A stretch of 36,204 nt of DNA, taken from positions 1-36,204 of the forward strand of contig CAKQEE010000001.1 of assembly GCA_934230055.1 (NCBI GenBank). The letters are read 5' to 3'. Positions 26,157-34,468 of the stretch are shown here, piece after piece. Within the stretch, counting starts at the first letter, position 1. The number at the start of each line of letters is the position of its first letter. Below the pieces are notes generated by a model that made no database searches, was not told where the DNA came from, and saw only the letters and a list, made by a program, of their open reading frames with translations. The position numbers were made by a program, and so were the translations under genes. Origin of the DNA: an uncultured Clostridia bacterium (GTDB lineage Bacteria; Bacillota; Clostridia; Christensenellales; Borkfalkiaceae).

Positions 26157-29111
26157 ATGAAAAAGGTTTGTATAATTATATTATCCCTCGTTTGCTGTCT
26201 GATGTTGGCGGCGGGGTTCGGCGGTTGTAACGACGCGACCGAGCCGGAACAGAAAAATTTTCTCGTTGACAAAGAAATAACCGTTTACGTCGGCGAAACT
26301 TATAAATTCGAGCCGACGGGAGCGGAAAGCTTTACCTACAAATCCTCGGACGAGAACGTTGCGAGGGTATCCGCAAGCGGACTTCTCGTCGGCGTGTCGG
26401 ACGGCACGGCTTTTATAGAAGTGTCGGCGGAAGAAGGCAAGGAAATCTGCAAGGTAAACGTTGCCAAAGCCGAAAATTATATAAGGCTTAACGCGAACGG
26501 CGTTTCCGTGACCGAAGGCAACGACGTTACGGTAAAAGCGGAGGTTGTTTTTCACGGGAAAACGACGGGCGACGCAGTAAGTTTCTCTTACGAACTTACC
26601 GAAAATTTAACAGTAAAAAGCAGCGACGAAAACTCGATTACTTTAACGGTAAATAAAATCGGCGGCTACGTTATAACCGCGACTTTCGGAGATATGACCG
26701 CCGAATGTCGCATAAAAGCGGTAACGCTCGAAGCAAAAACGCTTGCGGCTCCCGTTATAACCGTAGAAGATTGCAAAACGGTTAAGTGGAACAAGACGGA
26801 AAACGCAAGCGGCTACGCTTACAGCGTAAACGGCGGGGAATGGATAAAAACCGAACAGACCTCTTTCGACGCGGGCGACACGACGGAAAAACTATTGTTC
26901 GGCGACGTTGCCGTATTCGCGGTTAAAGCGTTGTCGGGGGAAGACGATTTCGGTTATATCGACAGTAATCCCTCTTATTCCGTTTTCTCGCACGAATATA
27001 AAGAAACCGTTATAGAAGAATACTCCTGCGATAAGGTCGGCAAGTCCGATTTCAAGTGTACGGTCTGCGGCAAGGAATATACCGACGAAAACCGTATTGC
27101 GGAGCACCGTTTCGTGAACGGCGTTTGCACCGTTTGCGGGTTGATAAGAACTAAAAAAGTCATTTATCGCTACGACGAAAGCAACGACTGCTATTTCGTC
27201 GTCGGCGCGGACGCGGGATATGACGAAGAAGATCTTTATATCCTTGCAGAGTATAACGACGGCACGCACGGCTCTCGCCCCGTTAAATATATAGGTTACG
27301 GCGCGTTTCAGTCTAACACGACGATTAAAAGGGTAATTCTTCCCGAAACCATGACGGAGTTCGTTGACGCGGACGCCGGATTTAATAAAACGAATAAGAA
27401 CGGAGTTATGGTCAGCAGCCCGTTAAGGGGCGCGGCGTTCGATAATTGCTCTAATCTCGAATACGTTTCGATGAAGGGCGTCACGATTCTGCGCGATATA
27501 GCGGATTCCGCGTATGCGCACTGGAATTTCAGAGATTGCTATAATCTTAAACAGGTGATAGTCGCGGAAGGGTTCGACAACTACGGCGCGACCTTTATGC
27601 GTTGGGTAAACACTCCCGCGGGAGCGGAAAATCAGACGGATTTATACGTTTACGGCACGAGCATAACAAAGTTTTGCAGCGACAGCTATCCTATGACGAA
27701 TAGAATCGATCCGGGTAACAACCGCTTGCTCACGGGCGACGTATTCTATTACGACGAAAATTCCGACCTCTGTTATAAATGGCACTTCGCCGAGGACGGC
27801 GAAACCATAATAACCGCGGGCAAGCACGTTTTCAACGGCAAAAACAGATGTAAAAAGTGCGGCGCGGCGAACGGATTCGGGATAAACTACGGCTATTACG
27901 AGGGCAAAGATCCCGACGGCAAAGAAGTAAAGACCTATTACGTTTCCGACAATCAGAGTATATTAAAATCGGAAGTAGTCGTTCTCGGCGAATATACCGA
28001 CGGCATACACGGAGTTCTTCCCGTAACGTTCGTTAAAAACGAAGCGTTTGCAAGGAACGCGTCTATTACTAAGGTCATTCTTCCGAAGAGCGTTACGAGA
28101 CTCGACGGCGGAGTGTTCCTCGGTTGCGAAAACCTCGAATACGTCGCCATGCCGGGAATTTCGGAGCTGGTTTACGTGAATTTAAGCAATAAAATGTTTT
28201 ACGGCGACGGCGTAACCACGGATAACAACTTTATTGAATGTTATAGACTGAAAGCCGTTGAGGTAAACGAGAAATTCAATCTGTACGCCAACCCCGATAA
28301 CCAACAGTTTTTAGGTATAAACAAGCCGAAAAATCCGATTCTCGATATATATTCGGCGGGCGCCGCGGACGAAAGCGTTATAACGGCTCAACCCAACGCG
28401 AAAAACAATCTTTTGAGCGGAAGGATTTATTACAAAGGTTCACTCGATATATGCGGCAACTGGTCTGACGAAGACGGAGTGATAGAAACCTCCGCTCCGG
28501 AACACGACTTCTATAACGGGGTTTGTCGGATTTGCGGCGCAAGAGACGCGAAAGGCGTTATATATCAGTATAACGCGAAGAAGGGCGTTTACTTCGTTGC
28601 GGGATACGGCGGAACTAACGAGTCCGTAACGGTGTTTGACAGCTGGAACGACGGCAAGAACGGCGAAAAGAGCGTTAAATACGTTGAAAAAGAGGCGTTC
28701 AAGGGCAACGCAACGATAAAAAGAGTAATACTTCCCGAAAGCGTGGACAGTCTGGAAGGAACGGTGTTCCTCGATTGCGTGAATCTCGAATACGTTTCCA
28801 TGACGGGCGTTTCCGAAATGAACTGGGCAAGTAAATATAACGGCAAAGACGGGGATAACAACTTCCTTAATTGTACGAAATTAAAGACGGTTGTCGTAAA
28901 ATCGGGTTTAACGTCTAATTGCCAGCAGTTTTTGGCGATAAACGCGCCGAATGCGCCCGTTCTCGATTTCTTCGTTTACGGCGGCAACGCCGCACCGAAT
29001 CTTACGGGTAACAATAATCTGCAAAGCGGCAACGTTTATTATTACAGCGCGACGAGGAACGCGGGATTCTGGCATTACGAAGCGAACGGCTTAGCCGCGC
29101 TTTGGAACTGA
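26157..29111 (+). CDS. BIG2 plus leucine-rich-repeat lipoprotein with CxxC motifs (984 aa)
   Basis: Starts 10 nt after the previous stop. Lipobox FGGC. About 40-110 is a BIG2 domain, then a second Ig-like domain, then a fibronectin-like segment (about 195-285). From residue 317 on the protein consists of three copies of a module: an H-x-F-x-x-G-x-C-x-x-C-G knuckle (at 317, 557 and 783), a mixed strand segment, a BspA-type LRR_5 unit (AFxxNxxITKVILP...LEYVSM), and an end with YY...G.W. The last copy ends WHYEANGLAALWN at the C-terminus. The same module occurs three times in the 1107-residue protein three genes downstream. A CxxC pair per module could bind metal or form disulfides. Surface binding is the likely role; partner unknown. 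Confidence 0.87.
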   Translation: MKKVCIIILSLVCCLMLAAGFGGCNDATEPEQKNFLVDKEITVYVGETYKFEPTGAESFTYKSSDENVARVSASGLLVGVSDGTAFIEVSAEEGKEICKVNVAKAENYIRLNANGVSVTEGNDVTVKAEVVFHGKTTGDAVSFSYELTENLTVKSSDENSITLTVNKIGGYVITATFGDMTAECRIKAVTLEAKTLAAPVITVEDCKTVKWNKTENASGYAYSVNGGEWIKTEQTSFDAGDTTEKLLFGDVAVFAVKALSGEDDFGYIDSNPSYSVFSHEYKETVIEEYSCDKVGKSDFKCTVCGKEYTDENRIAEHRFVNGVCTVCGLIRTKKVIYRYDESNDCYFVVGADAGYDEEDLYILAEYNDGTHGSRPVKYIGYGAFQSNTTIKRVILPETMTEFVDADAGFNKTNKNGVMVSSPLRGAAFDNCSNLEYVSMKGVTILRDIADSAYAHWNFRDCYNLKQVIVAEGFDNYGATFMRWVNTPAGAENQTDLYVYGTSITKFCSDSYPMTNRIDPGNNRLLTGDVFYYDENSDLCYKWHFAEDGETIITAGKHVFNGKNRCKKCGAANGFGINYGYYEGKDPDGKEVKTYYVSDNQSILKSEVVVLGEYTDGIHGVLPVTFVKNEAFARNASITKVILPKSVTRLDGGVFLGCENLEYVAMPGISELVYVNLSNKMFYGDGVTTDNNFIECYRLKAVEVNEKFNLYANPDNQQFLGINKPKNPILDIYSAGAADESVITAQPNAKNNLLSGRIYYKGSLDICGNWSDEDGVIETSAPEHDFYNGVCRICGARDAKGVIYQYNAKKGVYFVAGYGGTNESVTVFDSWNDGKNGEKSVKYVEKEAFKGNATIKRVILPESVDSLEGTVFLDCVNLEYVSMTGVSEMNWASKYNGKDGDNNFLNCTKLKTVVVKSGLTSNCQQFLAINAPNAPVLDFFVYGGNAAPNLTGNNNLQSGNVYYYSATRNAGFWHYEANGLAALWN

Positions 29112-29136
29112 ACGGGAACTTTAAAACGGTTAAAAT

Positions 29137-29158
29137 GCGCCCGTTTTCACGCGGGCGC
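29137..29158 (+). other. GC-rich hairpin after the 984-residue protein gene
   Basis: GCGCCCG (29137-29143) pairs with CGGGCGC (29152-29158) around an 8-nt loop. No T-run follows. It lies between two co-directional genes, like the hairpins at 11271 and 12633. Confidence 0.45.
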
Positions 29159-29185
29159 GGAAATAATATGAAAGGAGTAGGTTAT

Positions 29186-29563
29186 ATGCAGAAAAAAGTG
29201 TTTACGCTTATTTTTGCGGTGATGATGAGTCTCGTTTTTGCCTTTGCGTTCGCAGGGTGCGGCGGTAAAACGGACGGCGGCTCGGGCGGCGGAGGAACGA
29301 CCGAACAGAGAGAGTATACTGTAACGTTCGATTCCGACGGCGGCAGCAACGTGGCAAGCATCACCGTCAAAGAGGGTGAAAGGGTAGAAAAACCGGTTTC
29401 GCCGACAAAAGCATCGCTCGATAAACAATATAAGTTTATGGGTTGGTTCGTTGGTGAAAAACAGTGGAATTTCGATACCGACGTTGTTGAAGGCAATTTA
29501 ACGCTGAAAGCGAAATGGGAACTTGGCGAGGAATTTACAAAAATATACCCGCCTAAATCATAA
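29186..29563 (+). CDS. Small InlB-repeat lipoprotein (125 aa)
   Basis: The ATG at 29186 is chosen because AAAGGAG lies about 10 nt upstream and a lipoprotein signal follows at once (lipobox FAGC); a longer frame from 29102 would overlap the preceding gene. After a Gly-rich linker there is exactly one InlB B-type (Listeria-Bacteroides) repeat at about 46-113: YTVTFDSDGGSNVASI, then FMGWF and NLTLKAKWE. It is probably a small surface module; function unknown. The next gene codes for a 42-residue peptide. Confidence 0.83.
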   Translation: MQKKVFTLIFAVMMSLVFAFAFAGCGGKTDGGSGGGGTTEQREYTVTFDSDGGSNVASITVKEGERVEKPVSPTKASLDKQYKFMGWFVGEKQWNFDTDVVEGNLTLKAKWELGEEFTKIYPPKS

Positions 29564-29605
29564 ATTTAACCGTTTACATACGACGTGAACGGTAAAGGAG
29601 AAAAA

Positions 29606-29734
29606 ATGAAACAAACAAAACATTACGAGACGCCCGAAATAATTGTTTCGGAGCTAATGCCTGTCGATTGTCTGATTACTTCACAGTACGATAACGAAGT
29701 CCGCGACAGAGACTGGGATTTCAGCAAATTTTAA
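29606..29734 (+). CDS. 42-residue peptide of unknown function
   Basis: A GGTAAAGGAG lies 5 nt before the ATG, so translation is well supported. The peptide begins MKQTKHYETPEIIVSEL, has a PVDCLITSQY middle with one Cys, and ends in an acidic and aromatic DRDWDFSKF. No signal peptide and no membrane segment. I recall similar short proteins (a Lys/Tyr-x-x-Pro start, an EIIxxE strand and an ITTS-like core) near surface-protein genes of gut Clostridia, but this is memory, not a search result. It sits between two exported-protein genes, 22 nt before the start of the 1107-residue leucine-rich-repeat protein. It could be a regulator, a signalling or modified-peptide precursor, or an accessory; none is shown. 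Confidence 0.7.
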   Translation: MKQTKHYETPEIIVSELMPVDCLITSQYDNEVRDRDWDFSKF

Positions 29735-29756
29735 TCAAGGAAGAAAGGTGGAAAAA

Positions 29757-32700
29757 ATGAAGACTTTAAAATCCATATCCAAAAAAGTATTAGTAGCATT
29801 GCTTTTCGTTCTGACGATAAGCAGCTTCGCGTTTGCGTTCGGCGTAAACGTTCGCGCGGAAGGCAGTTTCCCCGCGGAAGCAAAAATAGAGGTTATGAGC
29901 GGAACTTCGCTTAAACTCAATGAAAAAGGCGGCTTGCGCTTTATTATAAAACTTAACGACGCCGCAAAAAAACATATTAAGGACGACGACGCGACGGGAA
30001 GCGTTAAGCTCGTTGCGTATATAGCTCCCACCGCAATCGTCAATAAAGGCGACGAATATCTCATTGCAAACGGCTTAAAAGCAGAGGTTGCGGAAGGTAA
30101 ACTTTATCAGGTAGAAGGCGACGATAACTGGTACGCGAACGTTTGTCCCGTAGACTTTAAAGAGGCAAATCGTAAACTCGATTATTCCGTAAAGGCTTTC
30201 GTTATGAACGGCGAAACCGTGGAAGCGACGTCCGTCTTAAACGACGAAGCGCGCGGCAATATTTACGACGTGGCGACCAGAGCTCTTCTCGACGAAACCG
30301 AAGATTACACGCAGAAAATACTCGATCTCGCGGGATATAAATGGCTTGGCACGGAACAGTTCCCGATTTATATTGACAGCGCGGAACTTTATAACGGACT
30401 CGTTTCCAAAATCAACGCCGATTTCGATTTTTCCGAAAAATACGTTGCGATAGCTTCTTCGGTAAATACGAGCGGAGCGACTCTTGCGGAAGGTAAGACT
30501 TTGCCCGTTAATAATTACAAGGTCAGCCGCGTAACCTTTATGGACGGAGAAACCGTTCTCGGCAGCGTTTTGGCTAAAGAGGGCGAAAAGGTATCGTTTG
30601 CCGCACCCGAAAAAACCGCGGACGAAACTTACAAATACACGTTCATGACTTGGGTGACCGCGAACGGCGGCGATGAAGAAGCAGACTTAACCTCCGTTTC
30701 GCAGGATATGACGGTTTACGCCAAATATAATCAAATTTATATCAACGCCATAACGCTTTCTGCGGAAAACGTTAAATACGGCAATAATTATTCCGTTAAG
30801 GCAACCGCAAAATACGGTATTCCCGTTTTAACCTTCTCCAAAGAAGAAAACGGCGAATATAAGGCGTGGAACGAACTCGAAAACCGCGATGCAGGCACCT
30901 ATTACGTTAAAGCGACCGTTGTCGCGACCGAGGAATACGACGGAGCCGAAAAAACGACTTCCTTTAAGGTAGAACAAGCCGAAAACGCGATTACGAGCTT
31001 TGATAACGTTCCCGAAACGATTTCCTGTAACGAAACGCTTGCGCCCACGGCTACCGCCACGCACGGCGAAGTAAAAATCAAATATGTAAAGGCAGACGAT
31101 ACTTTATGCGATACTTTTGAAGAAGCGAAAGGCGAGGTCGTCGGTAACAACGTATCGTATAGGGTTCAGGCTGTGGTCGGCAGAACCGAAAATTACGCAG
31201 GCGCGGCGCAGGAAAAAATCTTTAAGATTACGCACGACTTCGTAGACGGCGTTTGTAAGAATTGCAATAAGCCGCAGACGGGTATAAAATACGCGACGAC
31301 CGAAACGGTCGCTTATATCACGGGATACGAGGGTAACCCCTCTACCGAGGTATATCCGGTTGCAGTGTACGAGGGTAAGCCCGTAACGTACGTTGCGCAA
31401 GAAGCTTTCAACAAGCAAACTATAACCAAGATTGTTTTGCCCGAAAGCGTTACCGATTTGGGCGGCAGGGTGTTCTTGAATTGTTCCAAACTCGAATACG
31501 TTTCTATGATCGGCGTAAAATCGCTTAAATATAACGTAACGGGAAGACCTGACGGAAAGAACGAAAGTAATAACAACTTCTTGTACTGTAACAAGTTAGA
31601 GACGGTTATAGTAAGCCCCGACTTCAATACCGAGGTGCAGCAGTTCAATACTGATCAAGGGGTATCTCCTCTCAGCCTGTATGTAAACGGCGAGTCGGGC
31701 GCGCCCGTACTCACTAAGACCGATAATCTGTTCAGCGGCAAAGTCTACTATAAAGGCGACGCGACCAAGTGCGGACAGTGGAATTTCGATGCTAACGGCG
31801 AACTTAAACACGGACCCGCTTCTCATAACTTTGTAAACGGTATTTGCGAAAATTGCGGAAGATACGGCGACGAGCTTACCCAAGGCGTGGTATACGGCTA
31901 TAACGCCGCCAAGAAATGCTACTACGTCGGTGACAACAAAGCGTTAAAAGTTGCGGAAGTTAATATTTTAAGTAAGTATAACGACGGCGTGAACGGCGAA
32001 GCGGAAGTTAAATACCTTGCTTTCAAAGCATTCCAAGGAAATACGAATATAACGAAGATTATTCTTCCCTCAAGCGTTGATAGTCTTGAAGGCTGGGTTT
32101 TCGGAGGCTGCGCTAAACTCGAATACGTTTCGATGACCGGCATTACGGACCTTGACTATGCAAGTCCGTACGGCGGCGCAAGAGACAACAATTTCAGAGA
32201 ATGCTTTAAGTTAAAAGTCGTTATCGTAAGCAACGCGTTGTCATCTAACGTAGGACAGTTCGGTTGCGGCGCGACGGATGCGGGTAATAAAAAGATACTC
32301 GACTTCTATGTGGACGGCGCAAGCGGTGCGCCTTCGCTCGATTATGTAACCGCAGACGCTAACAATCTTTGCAGCGGGGTCGTTTATTATAAAGGCGACG
32401 CGACCAAGTGCGGACAGTGGAATTACGTTGACGGCGAACTTAAACACGGCGCGTCAACTCATAACTTTGTTGACGGCGTTTGCAAGGATTGCGGCAGAGT
32501 ACAAAGCGAAACCGTAACTTATGCGTACGACGCGACGAACAAATGCTATTACGTTACGGGCGTTTCTGCTAAAACCGAAAGCGAACTTTATATCCGCGCG
32601 ACCTACAACGACGGCAGCACGAACGGCGATGCGCCCGTATCTTACGTTAAATGGGGTGCATTTATGGACAACGAAGTTATAACGAAAGTTATATTGCCGA

Positions 32701-33080
32701 CCAGCGTAACAGACCTCCACGGCAACGTATTCCTTAATTGCAGCAACCTCGAATACGTTTCTATGAAAGGCGTGAAGAGGATGTATGCTACTAACGGCGA
32801 AGCTCGCGAAGACGGCAGATGGGGCGATAACAATTTCCGTAACTGCAACAAATTGAAATATGTAGTAATCGGCAGCGAAGGGTTGGATTCAACCTGCGGA
32901 CAATTCAATTCGGAAAAAGTTCCTAATCCGACGATATTAAACGTCTACGTTGAAGGAACAACCGGAACGGTCAGCCTTAATAGCGGAGACGCTCTTTGGA
33001 CGGGCAACGTTTATTATTACAGCGCGACCGAAACGGCAGGCACTTGGCATTACGTTAACGGTATTCCTACGCTTTGGTAA
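29757..33080 (+). CDS. Large secreted leucine-rich-repeat protein with CxxC modules (1107 aa)
   Basis: The ATG at 29757 is preferred to the GTG at 29748 because AAAGGTGG is then suitably spaced. A signal peptide (cut near VRAEG) has no lipobox. About 40-240 is a conserved-looking globular domain beginning GTSLKLNEKGGLRFIIKL; an InlB-type repeat follows at about 258-325, then MBG-like Ig units to about 490. Residues 493-1107 are three copies of the CxxC/LRR_5 module (knuckles at 493, 690 and 902) seen in the 984-residue lipoprotein upstream, and both proteins end in the same WHYxxGxxxLW form. No anchor is visible, so the protein may be released or held by binding the wall. A strong hairpin follows the gene. 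Confidence 0.87.
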   Translation: MKTLKSISKKVLVALLFVLTISSFAFAFGVNVRAEGSFPAEAKIEVMSGTSLKLNEKGGLRFIIKLNDAAKKHIKDDDATGSVKLVAYIAPTAIVNKGDEYLIANGLKAEVAEGKLYQVEGDDNWYANVCPVDFKEANRKLDYSVKAFVMNGETVEATSVLNDEARGNIYDVATRALLDETEDYTQKILDLAGYKWLGTEQFPIYIDSAELYNGLVSKINADFDFSEKYVAIASSVNTSGATLAEGKTLPVNNYKVSRVTFMDGETVLGSVLAKEGEKVSFAAPEKTADETYKYTFMTWVTANGGDEEADLTSVSQDMTVYAKYNQIYINAITLSAENVKYGNNYSVKATAKYGIPVLTFSKEENGEYKAWNELENRDAGTYYVKATVVATEEYDGAEKTTSFKVEQAENAITSFDNVPETISCNETLAPTATATHGEVKIKYVKADDTLCDTFEEAKGEVVGNNVSYRVQAVVGRTENYAGAAQEKIFKITHDFVDGVCKNCNKPQTGIKYATTETVAYITGYEGNPSTEVYPVAVYEGKPVTYVAQEAFNKQTITKIVLPESVTDLGGRVFLNCSKLEYVSMIGVKSLKYNVTGRPDGKNESNNNFLYCNKLETVIVSPDFNTEVQQFNTDQGVSPLSLYVNGESGAPVLTKTDNLFSGKVYYKGDATKCGQWNFDANGELKHGPASHNFVNGICENCGRYGDELTQGVVYGYNAAKKCYYVGDNKALKVAEVNILSKYNDGVNGEAEVKYLAFKAFQGNTNITKIILPSSVDSLEGWVFGGCAKLEYVSMTGITDLDYASPYGGARDNNFRECFKLKVVIVSNALSSNVGQFGCGATDAGNKKILDFYVDGASGAPSLDYVTADANNLCSGVVYYKGDATKCGQWNYVDGELKHGASTHNFVDGVCKDCGRVQSETVTYAYDATNKCYYVTGVSAKTESELYIRATYNDGSTNGDAPVSYVKWGAFMDNEVITKVILPTSVTDLHGNVFLNCSNLEYVSMKGVKRMYATNGEAREDGRWGDNNFRNCNKLKYVVIGSEGLDSTCGQFNSEKVPNPTILNVYVEGTTGTVSLNSGDALWTGNVYYYSATETAGTWHYVNGIPTLW

Positions 33081-33100
33081 TAAAAACCGAAATTTAAAGC

Positions 33101-33135
33101 CGCCCCGTCGGGTATGGAAAATACCCGACGGGGCG
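33101..33135 (+). terminator. Strong 15-bp hairpin, probable terminator
   Basis: CGCCCCGTCGGGTAT (33101-33115) is the exact reverse complement of 33121-33135, with a 5-nt loop. It lies 20 nt after the stop codon and is followed only by ATTTAAAG, a weak U-tract, so termination may be partial. Both flanks carry ATTTAAAG-like sequence. Two enzyme genes start 19 nt further on, with no clear promoter between. Confidence 0.65.
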
Positions 33136-33154
33136 ATTTAAAGAAAAACGAAAA

Positions 33155-34465
33155 ATGAAAGAGATTAACTTAAAAGAGCTTTTTTCACTTGCCGAAAGAC
33201 CTTATAAAGACGGCAAAATCTGGAGCGACGCGTTCTCGTTTGCTCTCAAAAATTTTGACAAAATAGTCATTCCCGAAGGGCGTTATTATATTGATAAATC
33301 GCTTGTAGTTTCTTCTGATACCGAGATAATCGCCGCAGAAAAAGCCGAAATTATCCTCGTAAAGGGAACGAAAACCCTGCTTCTTCGCAACCAAAACGTT
33401 ATAGACGGTTCAAACGAGAAAATTCCGTCGGACGCGCCCGTTGACCTTAATATAAGCGTTTGCGGCGGCGTGTGGGGTGAGGAAAACGAAGAGCGGCTCG
33501 GTTACGGAACTTCCGGCTGCTACGACGAAAAAAATTCTTTTAAGGGCGTTTCGACCTGCTTTTTATTCAGCGGCGTGGAGAACCTCACCTTGAAAAATCT
33601 CGTTTTTCGTTCGACGGCGGGTTTTGCCTGCCAAATCGGCAGGGTGAACGGGTTTTCGATAGAAAATATCAGATTCGAGAAATGTTTCGCGGATGGCTTG
33701 CATATAAATGGCGGCGTTAAAAACGGCTCGGTAAAAAACCTTTCGGGGCATACCGAGGACGACCTTATCGCCCTGAACGCTTACGACTGGGATAATTCCA
33801 CAATAAATTTCGGTTGTATTGAAAATCTGACGATAGACGGCGTAAACAGCGAAAGCGGAGGAAACGCGCATAAATCGTTCAGGATTCAGCCGGGGATTTA
33901 TCCGTATAAAAACGGCGAAAAAGAAGATTGTTACGTCAAAAATCTGACGGTGAAAAACGTGAGCGGCGTGACGACGTTCAAAATGTATCTGCAAACGCCT
34001 GCGTATACCGATTCGCCGGAGAAAAACGTCGGCGTCGGGAGGATAGAAAATGTTCTGTTTGAAAAAGTGACCGCAGATACCTCTTCGCCCGTGGATAAAC
34101 AGCCGAATTACTTGAATGGCGACCCCGTTACGGGAAATTTCGCCACGTTTGAAATCGGTTCAAATGTAAAAAATATGCGGCTTTTTAACGTGAGGGTTAA
34201 GCTTGACAGAAAGAAATACCCGCGCTCGTATCTTATCACCGTCGGACCGAAATCGCAGTATATAAAAGAGAAACGCTTGGAGCTTTTCGATCCGTACGTT
34301 TCCGCCACGGCGGAAAATATAGGCTACGCCGACGTGTTTATTAACGGCAAGCTTATAGAAGATTTATCGCCGTTCGTAAAAGAGGTCGGATTCGATAATT
34401 TATATCCGTCGAAGATGCCTTTCGGCAAAGGCAAAATCATATCGTTTTTTAAGGAGAACAAATAG
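33155..34465 (+). CDS. GH28-like right-handed beta-helix enzyme, cytoplasmic
   Basis: The 436-residue protein has no signal peptide. From about residue 45 it shows the stacked short-strand pattern of pectate-lyase/polygalacturonase beta-helices (ENLTLKNLVF, NGFSIENIRFEKC, VKNLTVKNVSG). GH28-style acidic positions appear at DGLHI (Asp180), EDDLIALN (Asp202, Asp203) and FRIQ (Arg243, equivalent to the RIK motif), while the usual GHG is replaced. A hydrolase acting on galacturonic-acid- or rhamnose-containing oligosaccharides is therefore plausible, but the exact family is uncertain. It is followed 3 nt later by the GH112 gene, whose ribosome binding site lies in this gene's last codons. The cytoplasmic location agrees with import of oligosaccharides. 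The start has only a weak ribosome binding site. Confidence 0.8.
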   Translation: MKEINLKELFSLAERPYKDGKIWSDAFSFALKNFDKIVIPEGRYYIDKSLVVSSDTEIIAAEKAEIILVKGTKTLLLRNQNVIDGSNEKIPSDAPVDLNISVCGGVWGEENEERLGYGTSGCYDEKNSFKGVSTCFLFSGVENLTLKNLVFRSTAGFACQIGRVNGFSIENIRFEKCFADGLHINGGVKNGSVKNLSGHTEDDLIALNAYDWDNSTINFGCIENLTIDGVNSESGGNAHKSFRIQPGIYPYKNGEKEDCYVKNLTVKNVSGVTTFKMYLQTPAYTDSPEKNVGVGRIENVLFEKVTADTSSPVDKQPNYLNGDPVTGNFATFEIGSNVKNMRLFNVRVKLDRKKYPRSYLITVGPKSQYIKEKRLELFDPYVSATAENIGYADVFINGKLIEDLSPFVKEVGFDNLYPSKMPFGKGKIISFFKENK

Positions 34466-34468
34466 AAG

